Shown here piece by piece: positions 8,691 to 17,549 of a stretch of DNA of 64,000 bases. Both the position numbers and the translations under genes were made by a program. The notes under the pieces were generated by a model. That model was not told the DNA's origin. It was given only the letters and a program-made list of their open reading frames with translations, and did no database searches. Positions within the stretch are counted from its first letter, which is position 1. Each line of letters starts with the position of its first letter. The stretch comes from Bacteroidota bacterium (lineage in GTDB: Bacteria > Bacteroidota > Bacteroidia > Palsa-965). The stretch spans positions 64,788-128,787 of the forward strand of contig JACQAM010000009.1 in assembly GCA_016194975.1 (NCBI GenBank), written 5' to 3'.

Positions 8691-10196
8691 GTGAAAACAT
8701 TTTTTACTGATTCCATTCCACAAATAATTGCAACTATTTTTTGTTGCGTGAATTCTTATTTTCTCACTGCGCAGAATGGAAACCTTGTCATCAATCCGAG
8801 TTTCGAATCAAGCACAACTCCGCCGATAAAAACCTGGATCCCGTGGATGCATGCAGGCGATACTATTGTTCCGGGCTGGACAACTCCCAATGGAATGTCG
8901 TCCGATTATTTCAATTCAGATATTTCTTCCTGCGATGGAGTTCCCATCGTATTGGCAAGAACAGGGCAGGGCAGATGTGGATTGATATTCGGAAGAGAGG
9001 ATTATTCCAGTGGAGAAGATGATAATTATCGTGAATATGTGCAGGGAAGTTTTTCGCATCCGCTCGTTGCCGGAAAAAAATATTCAGTGAAATTTTATGT
9101 GGCGCTCGATCGTTCCAGCAATAAAACTGTAAAGGATGTGGGCTGTTTTATTACAAAAGATCCGGGAAGGCCACATGCACTTGTTCTCGATCCGCAACTT
9201 GACACCAACAAACTGAAAGCGGCTCAATGTCCGTGGTGTCCGCAGGATATGATGCTGGATTTTCTTGCAAATCCGCAGATCGTGGATGATGAATACATCA
9301 GTGCTTCTGACGGATGGGTGAAAATTTCCGGGATCTATACAGCAACGGGCGGAGAAAAATATATCACGATCGGAAATTTTTCGCATTCGAAATACAAATC
9401 AATTGCTGCATACAACGACACGGTTCGCTCGTCCGATCATATTCGCCGCAGCGCTTACTTCTGGCTCGACGATGTTTCTGTTACGCTTTACGATAGCACT
9501 GCCTATAAAAACACGATGGAAGATCCGGGAGATTATTATTTATTTCTTCTCGATGTATCGGGCTCCATGAAATTTTCGGATCATCTTGAGTTGATGAAAA
9601 ATGAAATAAAAAAATTTGCTGATAGTCTGAACCCCGATAACAATATCGGCCTCCTTGCTTTTTCAGATCATTGCAATTTGCTTCTTCCGTTCACACCTGC
9701 GACAGATTCCCGGCGCATCGATACGATGATCGGCAAACTTGTTGCCGGCGGAGTTACCGATGGTGATCTTGCCATTCGCACCGTGAGTTGGTTCCTGGAT
9801 TCGCTGCAACTTCAATCACGTTGCCACATCATCATGGCGACGGATGGAATTTTTGAAATAAAAACAACAACGATGGAACTTGCCGATTCTCTTTTGGGAA
9901 AAGACAGTGCGGATCTTTGCGTTTTGCAATTCGGCAATAAAAGAAATGTTGATCTCCGGAAAATTTCTCAGTCAGTTCCTGGCAGCAAATATGTGAGTGT
10001 GCATCACGAAAAAAATATTGCTGCAATTCTCGACAAGCAACTTCCGCCGTCAAATGCAGCCGATCGCCCGCGAAGAGATCCGGATGCAGTTTATTACACG
10101 AGCACGCTCGAACTTCTTTACGAGAATATGCGCGCCTGCCCGCAGTGTTATCCCAATACTTCGCGCAGAACCTGGTGGAAAATTTATCATGAGTGA
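8691..10196 (+). CDS. Secreted VWA-domain protein
   Basis: A 501-residue protein with a GTG start and an N-terminal hydrophobic signal ending at SYFLTAQ. Residues of about 25-270 form a beta-rich region starting NLVINPSFESS, typical of carbohydrate-binding-like domains of Bacteroidota exoproteins. A von Willebrand factor A domain follows (about 280-460) with an intact metal-ion adhesion site start, DVSGSMKFS, and the later GGVTDGDLAI. The tail contains a CPQC pair and no T9SS sorting domain, so it may stay in the periplasm or at the outer membrane. The ligand is unknown. Confidence 0.75.
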   Translation: MKTFFTDSIPQIIATIFCCVNSYFLTAQNGNLVINPSFESSTTPPIKTWIPWMHAGDTIVPGWTTPNGMSSDYFNSDISSCDGVPIVLARTGQGRCGLIFGREDYSSGEDDNYREYVQGSFSHPLVAGKKYSVKFYVALDRSSNKTVKDVGCFITKDPGRPHALVLDPQLDTNKLKAAQCPWCPQDMMLDFLANPQIVDDEYISASDGWVKISGIYTATGGEKYITIGNFSHSKYKSIAAYNDTVRSSDHIRRSAYFWLDDVSVTLYDSTAYKNTMEDPGDYYLFLLDVSGSMKFSDHLELMKNEIKKFADSLNPDNNIGLLAFSDHCNLLLPFTPATDSRRIDTMIGKLVAGGVTDGDLAIRTVSWFLDSLQLQSRCHIIMATDGIFEIKTTTMELADSLLGKDSADLCVLQFGNKRNVDLRKISQSVPGSKYVSVHHEKNIAAILDKQLPPSNAADRPRRDPDAVYYTSTLELLYENMRACPQCYPNTSRRTWWKIYHE

Positions 10197-10200
10197 CGGA

Positions 10201-10312
10201 AAGATTCGAGATTTGAGATTGGGAATTTGAGATTTGAGATTCAGGATTTGAAGGCTTGGAAGAGTTATCCGATAATTTATTGTAAGCAGTGTTCAAATTT
10301 CAAATCTTCGAA
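10201..10312. repeat. ATTTGAG heptamer array with inverted partner
   Basis: Immediately after the VWA stop codon, the words GATTTGAGATTTGAGATT recur several times. Some 50 bp further on, the complement TTCAAATTTCAAATC appears at about 10290-10306. The rest of the 245-bp spacer to the next gene holds nothing else I can name. Confidence 0.6.
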
Positions 10313-10441
10313 TTATTAATTAACTCCGGATTATGCGCGTGATCAGTTTCTTTCCCCTATTTAACAAAATAAAAAACCGAATAATGAAGTTTGCGATTCC
10401 TAAACCGTAACTTGTGAACTTAACTAAAATCCCAAACCAAT

Positions 10442-10759
10442 ATGAAAAAGATTATTTTTTCTGCAATCGGCTTTGCAACACTGACCGCCGCAGTTCTTAT
10501 CGGCAGTTCTTTTACTGCAAACAAAAAAACAAATGTGTCGGGCGAAATTGAATTCAGGGTGACGAATAACACCGGAAGTGAATTCGAATATTGTGTGAAC
10601 GGCGGGCATAATGATATAGATAACGGATCGACAAAAATTTTCGACTACGAACCGGGCCAGGAGTTTTATCTTGTTGAGAATGATAATTGCGGGCATCTTT
10701 GGTTTAAAGTAACCGACGATATGGCGGGAAAAACCTATAATGTCACAGATTTGAAATAA
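10442..10759 (+). CDS. Small exported protein of unknown function
   Basis: A 105-residue protein with an N-terminal hydrophobic export segment (MKKIIFSAIGFATLTAAVLI) and a mature part of about 80 residues rich in Asn, Asp and Gly. Two Cys (in EYCVNGG and NDNCGHLW) could form a disulfide. The mature sequence looks like a small beta-sandwich. I recognise no family. It stands alone with its own strong terminator. Confidence 0.75.
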   Translation: MKKIIFSAIGFATLTAAVLIGSSFTANKKTNVSGEIEFRVTNNTGSEFEYCVNGGHNDIDNGSTKIFDYEPGQEFYLVENDNCGHLWFKVTDDMAGKTYNVTDLK

Positions 10760-10782
10760 TTCAGAGTTTCAAAAAAAACAAA

Positions 10783-10816
10783 AACGGGCTTGCAGCAATG
10801 CAGCCCGTTTTTTTTT
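10783..10816 (+). terminator. Rho-independent terminator
   Basis: A stem AACGGGCT / GCCCGTT with a bulged T, three further pairs and a GCAA tetraloop is followed by nine Ts. It ends the small exported-protein gene and faces the convergent fic gene. Confidence 0.9.
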
Positions 10817-10854
10817 ATAAAAAAAATAATTTCCCATTCTGCGAATTGTCGTTC

Positions 10855-12030
10855 TCACTTCCTGAAAAGTTCCATGTATTCTTCAAATACAAATATTCTG
10901 TTCCTTCTGAATCCTGTTCTCTCTTTCAGAATTTTCAGTCGCACGAGATCTTTCGCGAGCGCATGAGCAGTTGGTTTCGAAACGCTGAGTTCATCCATGA
11001 ATTCACTGGCGTTGATGATCGGTTTCTGCAATAAAAAATGCAGCGCCTTCATCGCGAGTGGAGCGCGTTTGCCGAGTTTCGGAATTCTCTTCTGTTCAAT
11101 GTTCGCTTTCAACGCGACGATCGCTTTCAGTGTAGCCGTGCTTTTATCTGCGGTCTCAATTATTCCGGTGAGAAAAAAATTCAGCCAGTGCGAAAGATCA
11201 TTTCCAGTGTGCGCGCGCGTGAGATGCTCGTAATACAAACCGCGATTGCGTTCGAAATAATCAGAAAGATAAAGCGCAGGTTTTTCCAGCACTTCTTTGT
11301 CCACGAGATAAAGTGTGATGAGCAATCTTCCGATACGTCCGTTGCCGTCGAGAAACGGGTGAATGGTTTCGAACTGGTAATGCGCAATGGCAATTCGAAC
11401 CAAATGCGGAACACTGATCGAATCGTTGTGCAGGAATTTTTCGAGATCGCTCATCAGTTCTTCCACGTGTGAAGCTTGCGGAGGAACGAACACTGCATTC
11501 TTAGGAGAGGAACCACCGATCCAGTTCTGCGATCTGCGAAATTCCCCCGGCGATTTATTTTTTCCCCGCCTGCGTAGCGCAGACCTGAGCTTCGGCGGGC
11601 AGGCCCGCACGCCGCGCATGAGCACACGATGCGTATCACGCAACAGGCGTTTCGACAACGGAAGTTTTTTCAGCGAGTTCATCGCCGACTTCAATGCGCT
11701 TATATAATTCTGTACTTCCTGCCAGTCGTCGCGCAGTTCCGGATCCACTTGTGTTTTCTCAAGTACAGTATCATCCATGAATGTCTGCGTTCCTTCGATG
11801 CGGCTGGAAGTGGTCGCTTCTTTCGCTACGTGCATGCGAATGAAAAGATCTGCATCGGGAAGCACTTCGCTGTGGGCATTCAATGCGCTGAGCTTGGCAG
11901 TGGCTTTCTCGAGAAGCGTATGGATCTCCGGTGCATGAATTTCCCAGGGATGATTCACTTTCTCCGGGAGGAAGAATTTGTAATCATCGGCGCTGAGGTA
12001 TTTGCCCGCACGGAAGTCTTTGATGTCCAT
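10855..12030 (-). CDS. Fic family protein with C-terminal winged helix
   Basis: Fic proteins transfer AMP or another nucleotide-derived group to target proteins. The full active-site motif HPFLDGNGR lies at 224-232. An alpha-inhibitory motif of the S-xxx-E-G type (SSRIEG, 75-80) upstream makes this a class II, self-inhibited Fic. The last 80 or so residues (ASEFMDELSVSKPTAHALAKDL) form a winged-helix DNA-binding domain, so autoregulation is plausible; a perfect inverted repeat overlaps its promoter. Odd feature: residues 143-155 (ACPPKLRSALRRR) interrupt the conserved segment GVR-GKNKSPGEFR and come from a 39-bp GC-rich palindromic insertion. Length is 391 residues. Confidence 0.92.
   Translation of the reverse strand: MDIKDFRAGKYLSADDYKFFLPEKVNHPWEIHAPEIHTLLEKATAKLSALNAHSEVLPDADLFIRMHVAKEATTSSRIEGTQTFMDDTVLEKTQVDPELRDDWQEVQNYISALKSAMNSLKKLPLSKRLLRDTHRVLMRGVRACPPKLRSALRRRGKNKSPGEFRRSQNWIGGSSPKNAVFVPPQASHVEELMSDLEKFLHNDSISVPHLVRIAIAHYQFETIHPFLDGNGRIGRLLITLYLVDKEVLEKPALYLSDYFERNRGLYYEHLTRAHTGNDLSHWLNFFLTGIIETADKSTATLKAIVALKANIEQKRIPKLGKRAPLAMKALHFLLQKPIINASEFMDELSVSKPTAHALAKDLVRLKILKERTGFRRNRIFVFEEYMELFRK
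11566..11604. repeat. 39-bp palindromic element inserted in frame in the fic gene
   Basis: On the coding strand the insert begins GCCTGCCCGCCGAAGCTCAG and ends GCTACGCAGGCGG. It contains nested inverted repeats (GCCTGC/GCAGGC, CCGCC/GGCGG, CTGCG/CGCAG), is far more GC-rich than its surroundings, and adds exactly 13 codons between two conserved motifs. Similar short GC-rich elements lie in spacers at 39400 and 49339. Confidence 0.8.
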
Positions 12031-12034
12031 AGGA

Positions 12035-12042
12035 CAAAGTTA
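12035..12042 (-). promoter_or_regulatory. Promoter -7 box of the fic gene
   Basis: TAACTTTG on the minus strand matches TAnnTTTG exactly. Only four bases (TCCT) separate it from the fic ATG, so the transcript should start at or inside the start codon. Confidence 0.75.
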
Positions 12043-12062
12043 ACTATAAAAATCTATAGTTA
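12041..12062. promoter_or_regulatory. Candidate fic operator
   Basis: TAACTATA and TATAGTTA form perfect 8-bp inverted arms with a 6-bp spacer. The site overlaps the edge of the -7 box of fic, so a bound protein would block transcription. The Fic protein's own winged helix is the obvious candidate binder. Confidence 0.6.
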
Positions 12063-12117
12063 AACATGTGTGATAAAGATTAACTAAGGAATTCTGTGGT
12101 TAAAGATGGGGAAATGC

Positions 12118-13470
12118 TCAGATCCTGGAGAGGATCGCCTTCTCCACTTCTTCCGTCTGAAAATTATTCTCAATTCCGGGAATGCCCGCCATCACTTCCT
12201 GCATGATCTGTTCATTGCGCATACCACGTTCTTTCGCTATGGAATATCGAATGTCCGGACGATATGTGACCATCGTGTATTGCGGGATCCATTTGTCCGG
12301 ATGTTTTTCGGAAAACCACGCTTCAATTTTTTTCTGCAGAATAAATTTCGCATCCGCTGTTTTGTCGCGCATCTCCACAAAATTTCCGATGGCAAGATCC
12401 GCTACAGCATCTCCGTCGGGTTTTCGTAACTGCTGATATTCTTCCATGATATCGTGCCAATTCTCTTTGTGTTTATCAATGAGTTCGTTCAACACCACGC
12501 AATCTTCAAATCCGCAATTCATGCCTTGTCCATAGAATGGAACGATCGCATGTGCAGCATCACCGATCAATGCGAGTTTGTCATCGAACGTCCACGGAAA
12601 ACATTTTACGGTGACGAGTGAGGCAGTTGGATTGTGCATGTAATCTTCGATCAGCGTTGGCATTAATGGAATGGCATCGGGAAAAGTTTTTTCAAAGAAT
12701 GCTTTTACATCTTCTTTCGTTTTGATATTCCCGAATGAATTTTCTCCTTCAAATCGCATGAAGAGTGTACAAGTGAATGTTCCGTCAATATTCGGCAGCG
12801 CGATCATCATAAAATCTTTTCTCGGCCAGATGTGCAGCGCGTTTTTCTCCATGAGAAATTCGCCGTTTGGTCCTGAAGGAATGTGCAATTCTTTATAGCC
12901 GTGCTCGAGATAGAACTGGCGATACTCAAAACGATCGTGCCCGAGCATTGCGCTCAATCGCGCAGCGGAGAATGCGCCGTCACTTCCGAAAACGAGATCG
13001 CTCGTCACAGAATGTTCTTCTTTGGAATTTTCATTGGTGAATTTTGAAATTCCTTTTCGTGAATCGACAGCAGTGCAGAATTCGCTGAAATTTATTTTCA
13101 CATTGCTCATTGATTCCGCGAGATCCATCAGCTTCATATTTATTCCCGCACGAGAAACAGAATTGATGAACTGTCCTTTCTTTCCGTACGGCTGAAAATT
13201 TGTAGAACCATCCTGCGCGTGAATGAAACGTCCGTGCATGGGAATGGCAATTTTCCTGATCTCATCACCAATGCCAACTCCGTCGAGTCCGCGCAAACCA
13301 CGATCGCTCAATGCGAGATTGATGGATTTTCCCGCGCTCATTTTATTCTTGCGCATATCCGCGCGACGCTCGTACACATTCACATTATACCCGCGCTTCG
13401 CGAGATAAATGGAGAGGAGAGAACCGACGAGTCCTGCGCCGACAACTGTAATTGATTTTGAATTACTCAT
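12118..13470 (-). CDS. kmo: Kynurenine 3-monooxygenase
   Basis: An FAD-dependent hydroxylase that converts L-kynurenine to 3-hydroxykynurenine with NADPH and O2. The 450-residue protein opens with the FAD dinucleotide fold VVGAGLVGSLLSIYLAKRG, continues with the family segment GKSINLALSDRGL, and has the second FAD motif LIGDAAHAIVPFYGQGMN followed by GFEDC. The length is normal for the bacterial enzyme. It lies 87 bp downstream of kynU on the same strand, so the pair forms the middle of a tryptophan-to-3-hydroxyanthranilate route; tdo, haaO and kynB/afmid are not in the window. Confidence 0.94.
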   Translation of the reverse strand: MSNSKSITVVGAGLVGSLLSIYLAKRGYNVNVYERRADMRKNKMSAGKSINLALSDRGLRGLDGVGIGDEIRKIAIPMHGRFIHAQDGSTNFQPYGKKGQFINSVSRAGINMKLMDLAESMSNVKINFSEFCTAVDSRKGISKFTNENSKEEHSVTSDLVFGSDGAFSAARLSAMLGHDRFEYRQFYLEHGYKELHIPSGPNGEFLMEKNALHIWPRKDFMMIALPNIDGTFTCTLFMRFEGENSFGNIKTKEDVKAFFEKTFPDAIPLMPTLIEDYMHNPTASLVTVKCFPWTFDDKLALIGDAAHAIVPFYGQGMNCGFEDCVVLNELIDKHKENWHDIMEEYQQLRKPDGDAVADLAIGNFVEMRDKTADAKFILQKKIEAWFSEKHPDKWIPQYTMVTYRPDIRYSIAKERGMRNEQIMQEVMAGIPGIENNFQTEEVEKAILSRI

Positions 13471-13475
13471 AAGGT

Positions 13476-13518
13476 GGGAACGAATTGCGAATTCATGCGA
13501 AAATGCGAATGTGCGAAA
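13476..13518. repeat. Member of the GGGAACGAA-nTGCGAA dispersed repeat family
   Basis: The spacer between kynU and kmo opens with GGGAACGAATTGCGAA and continues with three further TGCGAA-type words. The 15-base core GGAACGAATTGCGAA also occurs at 42574 and, inverted, at 42046 and 42685. Confidence 0.7.
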
Positions 13519-13557
13519 TATTGAATGGTGTTATGATGATAATTATCAGATTAAATT

Positions 13558-14826
13558 CTATTTCATTGCTTCTACTAATTTCTCTCCGAATCTCCACACA
13601 TCTTCAAACGAATTATACAGCGGCACCGGCGCCATACGAATCACATTTGGATTTCTCCAGTCGGGCCATACACCATTGCGCATAAGTTTGTCGAACAAAT
13701 CGCGCCCGTATCCATGTGCGATCACGCTCACCTGGCATCCGCGCTGCGCCCAGTCGCGCGGGGTGATGATCTCGAGACAATTTTCATGGTCGGTGGAAAT
13801 GTCATCGATCACGTATTCGAGAAAACCGGAAAGCCGGGTTGTCTTATTACACAACCTGTCCATTCCCACCTCATCAAAAATTTCCAGTGCCGCATTGTGG
13901 GCCGCCATAGAAAAAACAGGAGCATTGCTCAATTGCCATCCTTCTGCGCCGGGAATAGGAACGAATCCCTTTTCCATTTTAAAACGCACATCTTTATCAT
14001 GTCCCCACCATCCGGCAAAACGTTTCAACTCTGTGTGCGCATGTTTTTCGTGAATGAAAACTCCGCCCACACTTCCGGGGCCACTGTTGAGATATTTGTA
14101 AGAGCACCAACACGCAAAATCCACATTCCAGTCGTGGAGATGTAAAATAATATTTCCTGCAGCATGAGCAAGATCGTAACCTACATACGCGCCCGCCTTG
14201 TGCGCAGCCGTTGTGATCGTTTTCATGTCGAACACCTGGCCGCTGTAATAATTCACTCCACCGATGAAAACGAGTGCGAGTTCGTCTTTATGTTTTTCGA
14301 TCGTGGAAATAATATCTTCCGTGCGGATGTTGTGTTCTCCTTCGCGAGGATGCAATTCAATGATCGCATCTTCGGGATCGTATCCGTGAAATCTCACTTG
14401 CGATTCCACCGCATATTGATCGGAAGGAAATGCTTTTTGCTCGATGAGAATTTTATAACGCAATCCACGCGGACGATAAAACGAAACGAAAAGAAAATGA
14501 ATATTCGAAGTGAGTTGATTCATAACTACAACTTCAATTGGTTTTGCTCCAACGAGCCGTGCTGTTTTTTCTGTAAGTAATTCGTGATAGGAATACCAGG
14601 GATTCTTCGCGTGAAAATGTCCTTCCACTCCGTGTACTTCCCAATCTTCGAGTTCCTGCTCAATGAATTTCCGAACTGTTTTCGGTTGAAGTCCGAGAGA
14701 ATTACCGGTAAAATAAACAACATCTTCTCCGTTGAATTGCGGAATATGAAAACGGTCGCGGAATTTTCTCAGCGGATCTTTTTCGTCCTGTTCGCGCGCA
14801 AAGGCAATGGTGTTATCGAAATGCAT
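13558..14826 (-). CDS. kynU: Kynureninase
   Basis: A PLP enzyme that cleaves L-kynurenine or 3-hydroxykynurenine to anthranilate or 3-hydroxyanthranilate plus alanine. It has 422 residues. The family motifs YFTGNSLGLQPK near the start, GYDLAHAAGN, and the PLP-lysine loop CSYKYLNSGPG with Lys244 are intact. The end (NVIRMAPVPLYNSFEDV) is also typical. A TATATTTG box lies 17 bp before the ATG, giving this gene and kmo a common promoter. Catabolism or NAD synthesis from tryptophan are both possible roles. Confidence 0.95.
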   Translation of the reverse strand: MHFDNTIAFAREQDEKDPLRKFRDRFHIPQFNGEDVVYFTGNSLGLQPKTVRKFIEQELEDWEVHGVEGHFHAKNPWYSYHELLTEKTARLVGAKPIEVVVMNQLTSNIHFLFVSFYRPRGLRYKILIEQKAFPSDQYAVESQVRFHGYDPEDAIIELHPREGEHNIRTEDIISTIEKHKDELALVFIGGVNYYSGQVFDMKTITTAAHKAGAYVGYDLAHAAGNIILHLHDWNVDFACWCSYKYLNSGPGSVGGVFIHEKHAHTELKRFAGWWGHDKDVRFKMEKGFVPIPGAEGWQLSNAPVFSMAAHNAALEIFDEVGMDRLCNKTTRLSGFLEYVIDDISTDHENCLEIITPRDWAQRGCQVSVIAHGYGRDLFDKLMRNGVWPDWRNPNVIRMAPVPLYNSFEDVWRFGEKLVEAMK

Positions 14827-14843
14827 GATGTTTTCTGTAGTGG

Positions 14844-14851
14844 CAAATATA
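14844..14851 (-). promoter_or_regulatory. Promoter -7 box for kynU-kmo
   Basis: TATATTTG on the minus strand is an exact TAnnTTTG match, 17 bp upstream of the kynU start codon. Confidence 0.75.
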
Positions 14852-14934
14852 CGAGTGAAGTTCAGGTAATGGCTATGGAGGTTTGGGGTATTGGGAGCAT
14901 TTGTTTAACTTGAACACCTAATCAAACCAATGAA

Positions 14935-16197
14935 ATGAAAAAAAATTATTTTTTATTAATGATCTTGTTTTCGGTGATGGGGCTTCACGCGCAGCGCACA
15001 GAATGCATTACCGATCACAACGAAAATATTAAAAAACAGAATGATGCTGCGTACAGGAATGATCGCGCTGCCTATGAAAATTCTGTTCAGCAATGGATCG
15101 CGGCACACGCGGGAAATTCAGTTCAGAGTGTGATCACTATTCCGGTTGTCGTTCACGTCATCTACAAAACTGCAGTACAGAATATTTCCGACAACCAGGT
15201 TTATTCGCAGATGCAGGTGCTCAATGAAGATTATGGAAGAACAAATCCCGACACTGTAAATACGCCTTCAGGATTTCAATCTGTTGCTGCGAATACAGGA
15301 ATTCAATTCTGTCTTGCGCAGGTTGATCCAGGTGGAAATGCAACCACCGGTATCGAACATATTCCTACTGCTGTCACTTCATGGACGCAGAATGACAATG
15401 TAAAACATACTTCACTCGGAGGAAAAGATGCGTGGGATCCGACGCGGTATTTCAATATATGGGTTTGCAATTTAGGAGCGGGACTTCTAGCGTACGGAGA
15501 ATTTCCTACGGGAACCGTGAGCCAGACATTCGGAGCGGTGGTTTTGTATTCTGCATTCGGAAGTAATCACACTTCTTACGGAACTTTTGCAGATATCATG
15601 GCGCCTTATGATTATGGAAGAAGTGCGACGCATGAAGTCGCTCATTGTTTTAATCTTTATCATATTTCGCCGAGTAACACTTGCGTGGACAATGACCAGG
15701 TGACGGATACTCCCCCGATAGAACTTTTCCCTACCGGGGGATGTCCGGCTTATCCTTTGCTTGATGCATGCAACACGGTTACTCCGGGCGCCATGTTTAT
15801 GAATTATATGTTTTATGAAGATGATAACTGCATGAATTTATTTACTGCGGGGCAAGCGGTGAGAATGAATGCCGTTCTGAATGTTGCTCCTTACAATTCG
15901 CTGGTTACTTCCAATGCGTGTGTGCCACTTGGGATAAATTCTTTTTCAAATGAGAATGAAATTTCGGTTACGCCAAATCCTTCTTCCGGAAAATTTATTC
16001 TGAATGTGAAGAAGAATTCCGGTGCGGATATAGTGGTGTATGATAATTATGGAAATCTGGTAATGAAGATTGATCGCGCTGAAGTGGAGAAAGGAATATT
16101 TGAAATGGATCTTTCGTCAATGGCGGATGGAATTTATTTTATCCGGATGAATGGGAATGAAGAAGCGGGCGGTAAAAAAATTATCATTTGCCGGTAG
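14935..16197 (+). CDS. Secreted M43-type zinc metalloprotease with T9SS sorting domain
   Basis: A 420-residue exoenzyme. A signal peptide (ending GLHAQ) is followed by a pappalysin-like (M43, cytophagalysin) catalytic domain. The zinc motif HEVAHCFNLYH occupies residues 233-243 with His233, Glu234, His237 and His243, and a Met-turn is visible in FMNYMFYEDDNCMN. Residues from about 345 onward (SVTPNPSSGKFILNV...) form a type-A T9SS C-terminal domain, so the enzyme should be released or anchored at the cell surface. It probably degrades extracellular protein. It has no same-strand partner except hemL, 59 bp downstream. Confidence 0.9.
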   Translation: MKKNYFLLMILFSVMGLHAQRTECITDHNENIKKQNDAAYRNDRAAYENSVQQWIAAHAGNSVQSVITIPVVVHVIYKTAVQNISDNQVYSQMQVLNEDYGRTNPDTVNTPSGFQSVAANTGIQFCLAQVDPGGNATTGIEHIPTAVTSWTQNDNVKHTSLGGKDAWDPTRYFNIWVCNLGAGLLAYGEFPTGTVSQTFGAVVLYSAFGSNHTSYGTFADIMAPYDYGRSATHEVAHCFNLYHISPSNTCVDNDQVTDTPPIELFPTGGCPAYPLLDACNTVTPGAMFMNYMFYEDDNCMNLFTAGQAVRMNAVLNVAPYNSLVTSNACVPLGINSFSNENEISVTPNPSSGKFILNVKKNSGADIVVYDNYGNLVMKIDRAEVEKGIFEMDLSSMADGIYFIRMNGNEEAGGKKIIICR

Positions 16198-16256
16198 TTG
16201 GCAGGAACATCTTTCGCAGATTTGCATTTGAATTTAATCAGCGCTAATCCGCGACT

Positions 16257-17549
16257 ATGAAACGATCGAAATCGGAAGAACTTTTTTCCAAAGCAAAAAA
16301 ATATTTTCCCGGCGGAGTGAATTCTCCTGTGCGCGCATTCCGTTCGGTGGGCGGAACACCGGTATTTATTTCGAAAGGAAAGGGATCGCGTGTGTGGGAT
16401 GCCGACGGAAATGAATTCATTGATTACTGTTGTTCGTGGGGGCCGCTCATTCTCGGTCATGCGAATGAAGAAGTGGTGAACGCGGTGAAAAAAACAGTGG
16501 AGAGCGGAAGTTCATTCGGTGCGCCTACGGAACTGGAAAATAAATTAGCGGAATTAATCCTGTCGAATAATCCGTTCATTGAGAAAATTCGTTTCGTCAG
16601 TTCAGGAACAGAAGCCGTGATGAGCGCGATACGCCTTGCGCGCGGATGTACCCAAAAAAATAAAATATTAAAATTCGAAGGATGTTATCATGGCCACAGC
16701 GATTCTCTTCTTGTAAAAGCAGGATCGGGGCTCGTTACGTTCGGAAATTCTTCTTCCGCGGGAGTTCCGGAAGTTTTTGTCAATGAAACCATCGTTGTCC
16801 CGTTGAATAATATCAAAGCGGTGGAAGAAGCATTTACGAAATTCAAAAATGAAATTGCAGGTGTGATCATCGAACCCGTGCCGGCGAATAACGGGTTGTT
16901 GCTACAGGAAAAAAGTTTCCTGGAATTTTTGCGCGATATCACGAAGAGAAATAATTCGCTTTTAATTTTCGACGAGGTCATTTCCGGTTTTCGAATTGGA
17001 TTCACCGGCGCCGCAGGATATTTTAATATTCATCCTGACATTATCACGTACGGAAAAATAATCGGTGGCGGATTGCCGGTGGGAGCATACGGAGCTTCTG
17101 CAGCGGTGATGTCACACATTTCTCCCGATGGAAATGTGTACCAGGCAGGAACATTATCCGGCAACCCGGTAGCGATGGCAGCGGGAATTGCTCAACTGGG
17201 ACAATGTCTTCAGAAAGATTTTTATTCTTCGCTCGAAAAAAAATGTGAACGACTCGTAAATGGAATCCGCAAATTTGTAAGCGAAAAAAAATATCCCGTA
17301 AAAATATTTTCCACCGCATCCATTTTCTGGCTGGCATTCACCGATAAGGAAAAAATTTCTGCCGCCGGGGAGATCGACCCCGCGTCAATGGAAAAATTCA
17401 GAAAATTCTATCACGCGCTGCTGGAAAAAGGAATTTACCTCGGCCCATCGGGATATGAGGTCGGATTTATTTCTTCAGCGCATACCGAAGACGACATTGA
17501 CCGGACCATAACCGCGATCTGTGAAAGTTCAGAGTTGGCCTGCCAGTAA
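16257..17549 (+). CDS. hemL: Glutamate-1-semialdehyde 2,1-aminomutase
   Basis: Makes 5-aminolevulinate from glutamate-1-semialdehyde for haem and other tetrapyrroles. The 430-residue protein has the family start KYFPGGVNSPVRAF, the SGTEAVMSAIRLAR segment, FDEVISGFR, and the PLP lysine at about position 267 in YGKIIGGGLPVG. Length is normal. Its last 21 bp overlap the end of the convergent UbiA-like gene, so the two transcripts must read into each other. Confidence 0.95.
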   Translation: MKRSKSEELFSKAKKYFPGGVNSPVRAFRSVGGTPVFISKGKGSRVWDADGNEFIDYCCSWGPLILGHANEEVVNAVKKTVESGSSFGAPTELENKLAELILSNNPFIEKIRFVSSGTEAVMSAIRLARGCTQKNKILKFEGCYHGHSDSLLVKAGSGLVTFGNSSSAGVPEVFVNETIVVPLNNIKAVEEAFTKFKNEIAGVIIEPVPANNGLLLQEKSFLEFLRDITKRNNSLLIFDEVISGFRIGFTGAAGYFNIHPDIITYGKIIGGGLPVGAYGASAAVMSHISPDGNVYQAGTLSGNPVAMAAGIAQLGQCLQKDFYSSLEKKCERLVNGIRKFVSEKKYPVKIFSTASIFWLAFTDKEKISAAGEIDPASMEKFRKFYHALLEKGIYLGPSGYEVGFISSAHTEDDIDRTITAICESSELACQ

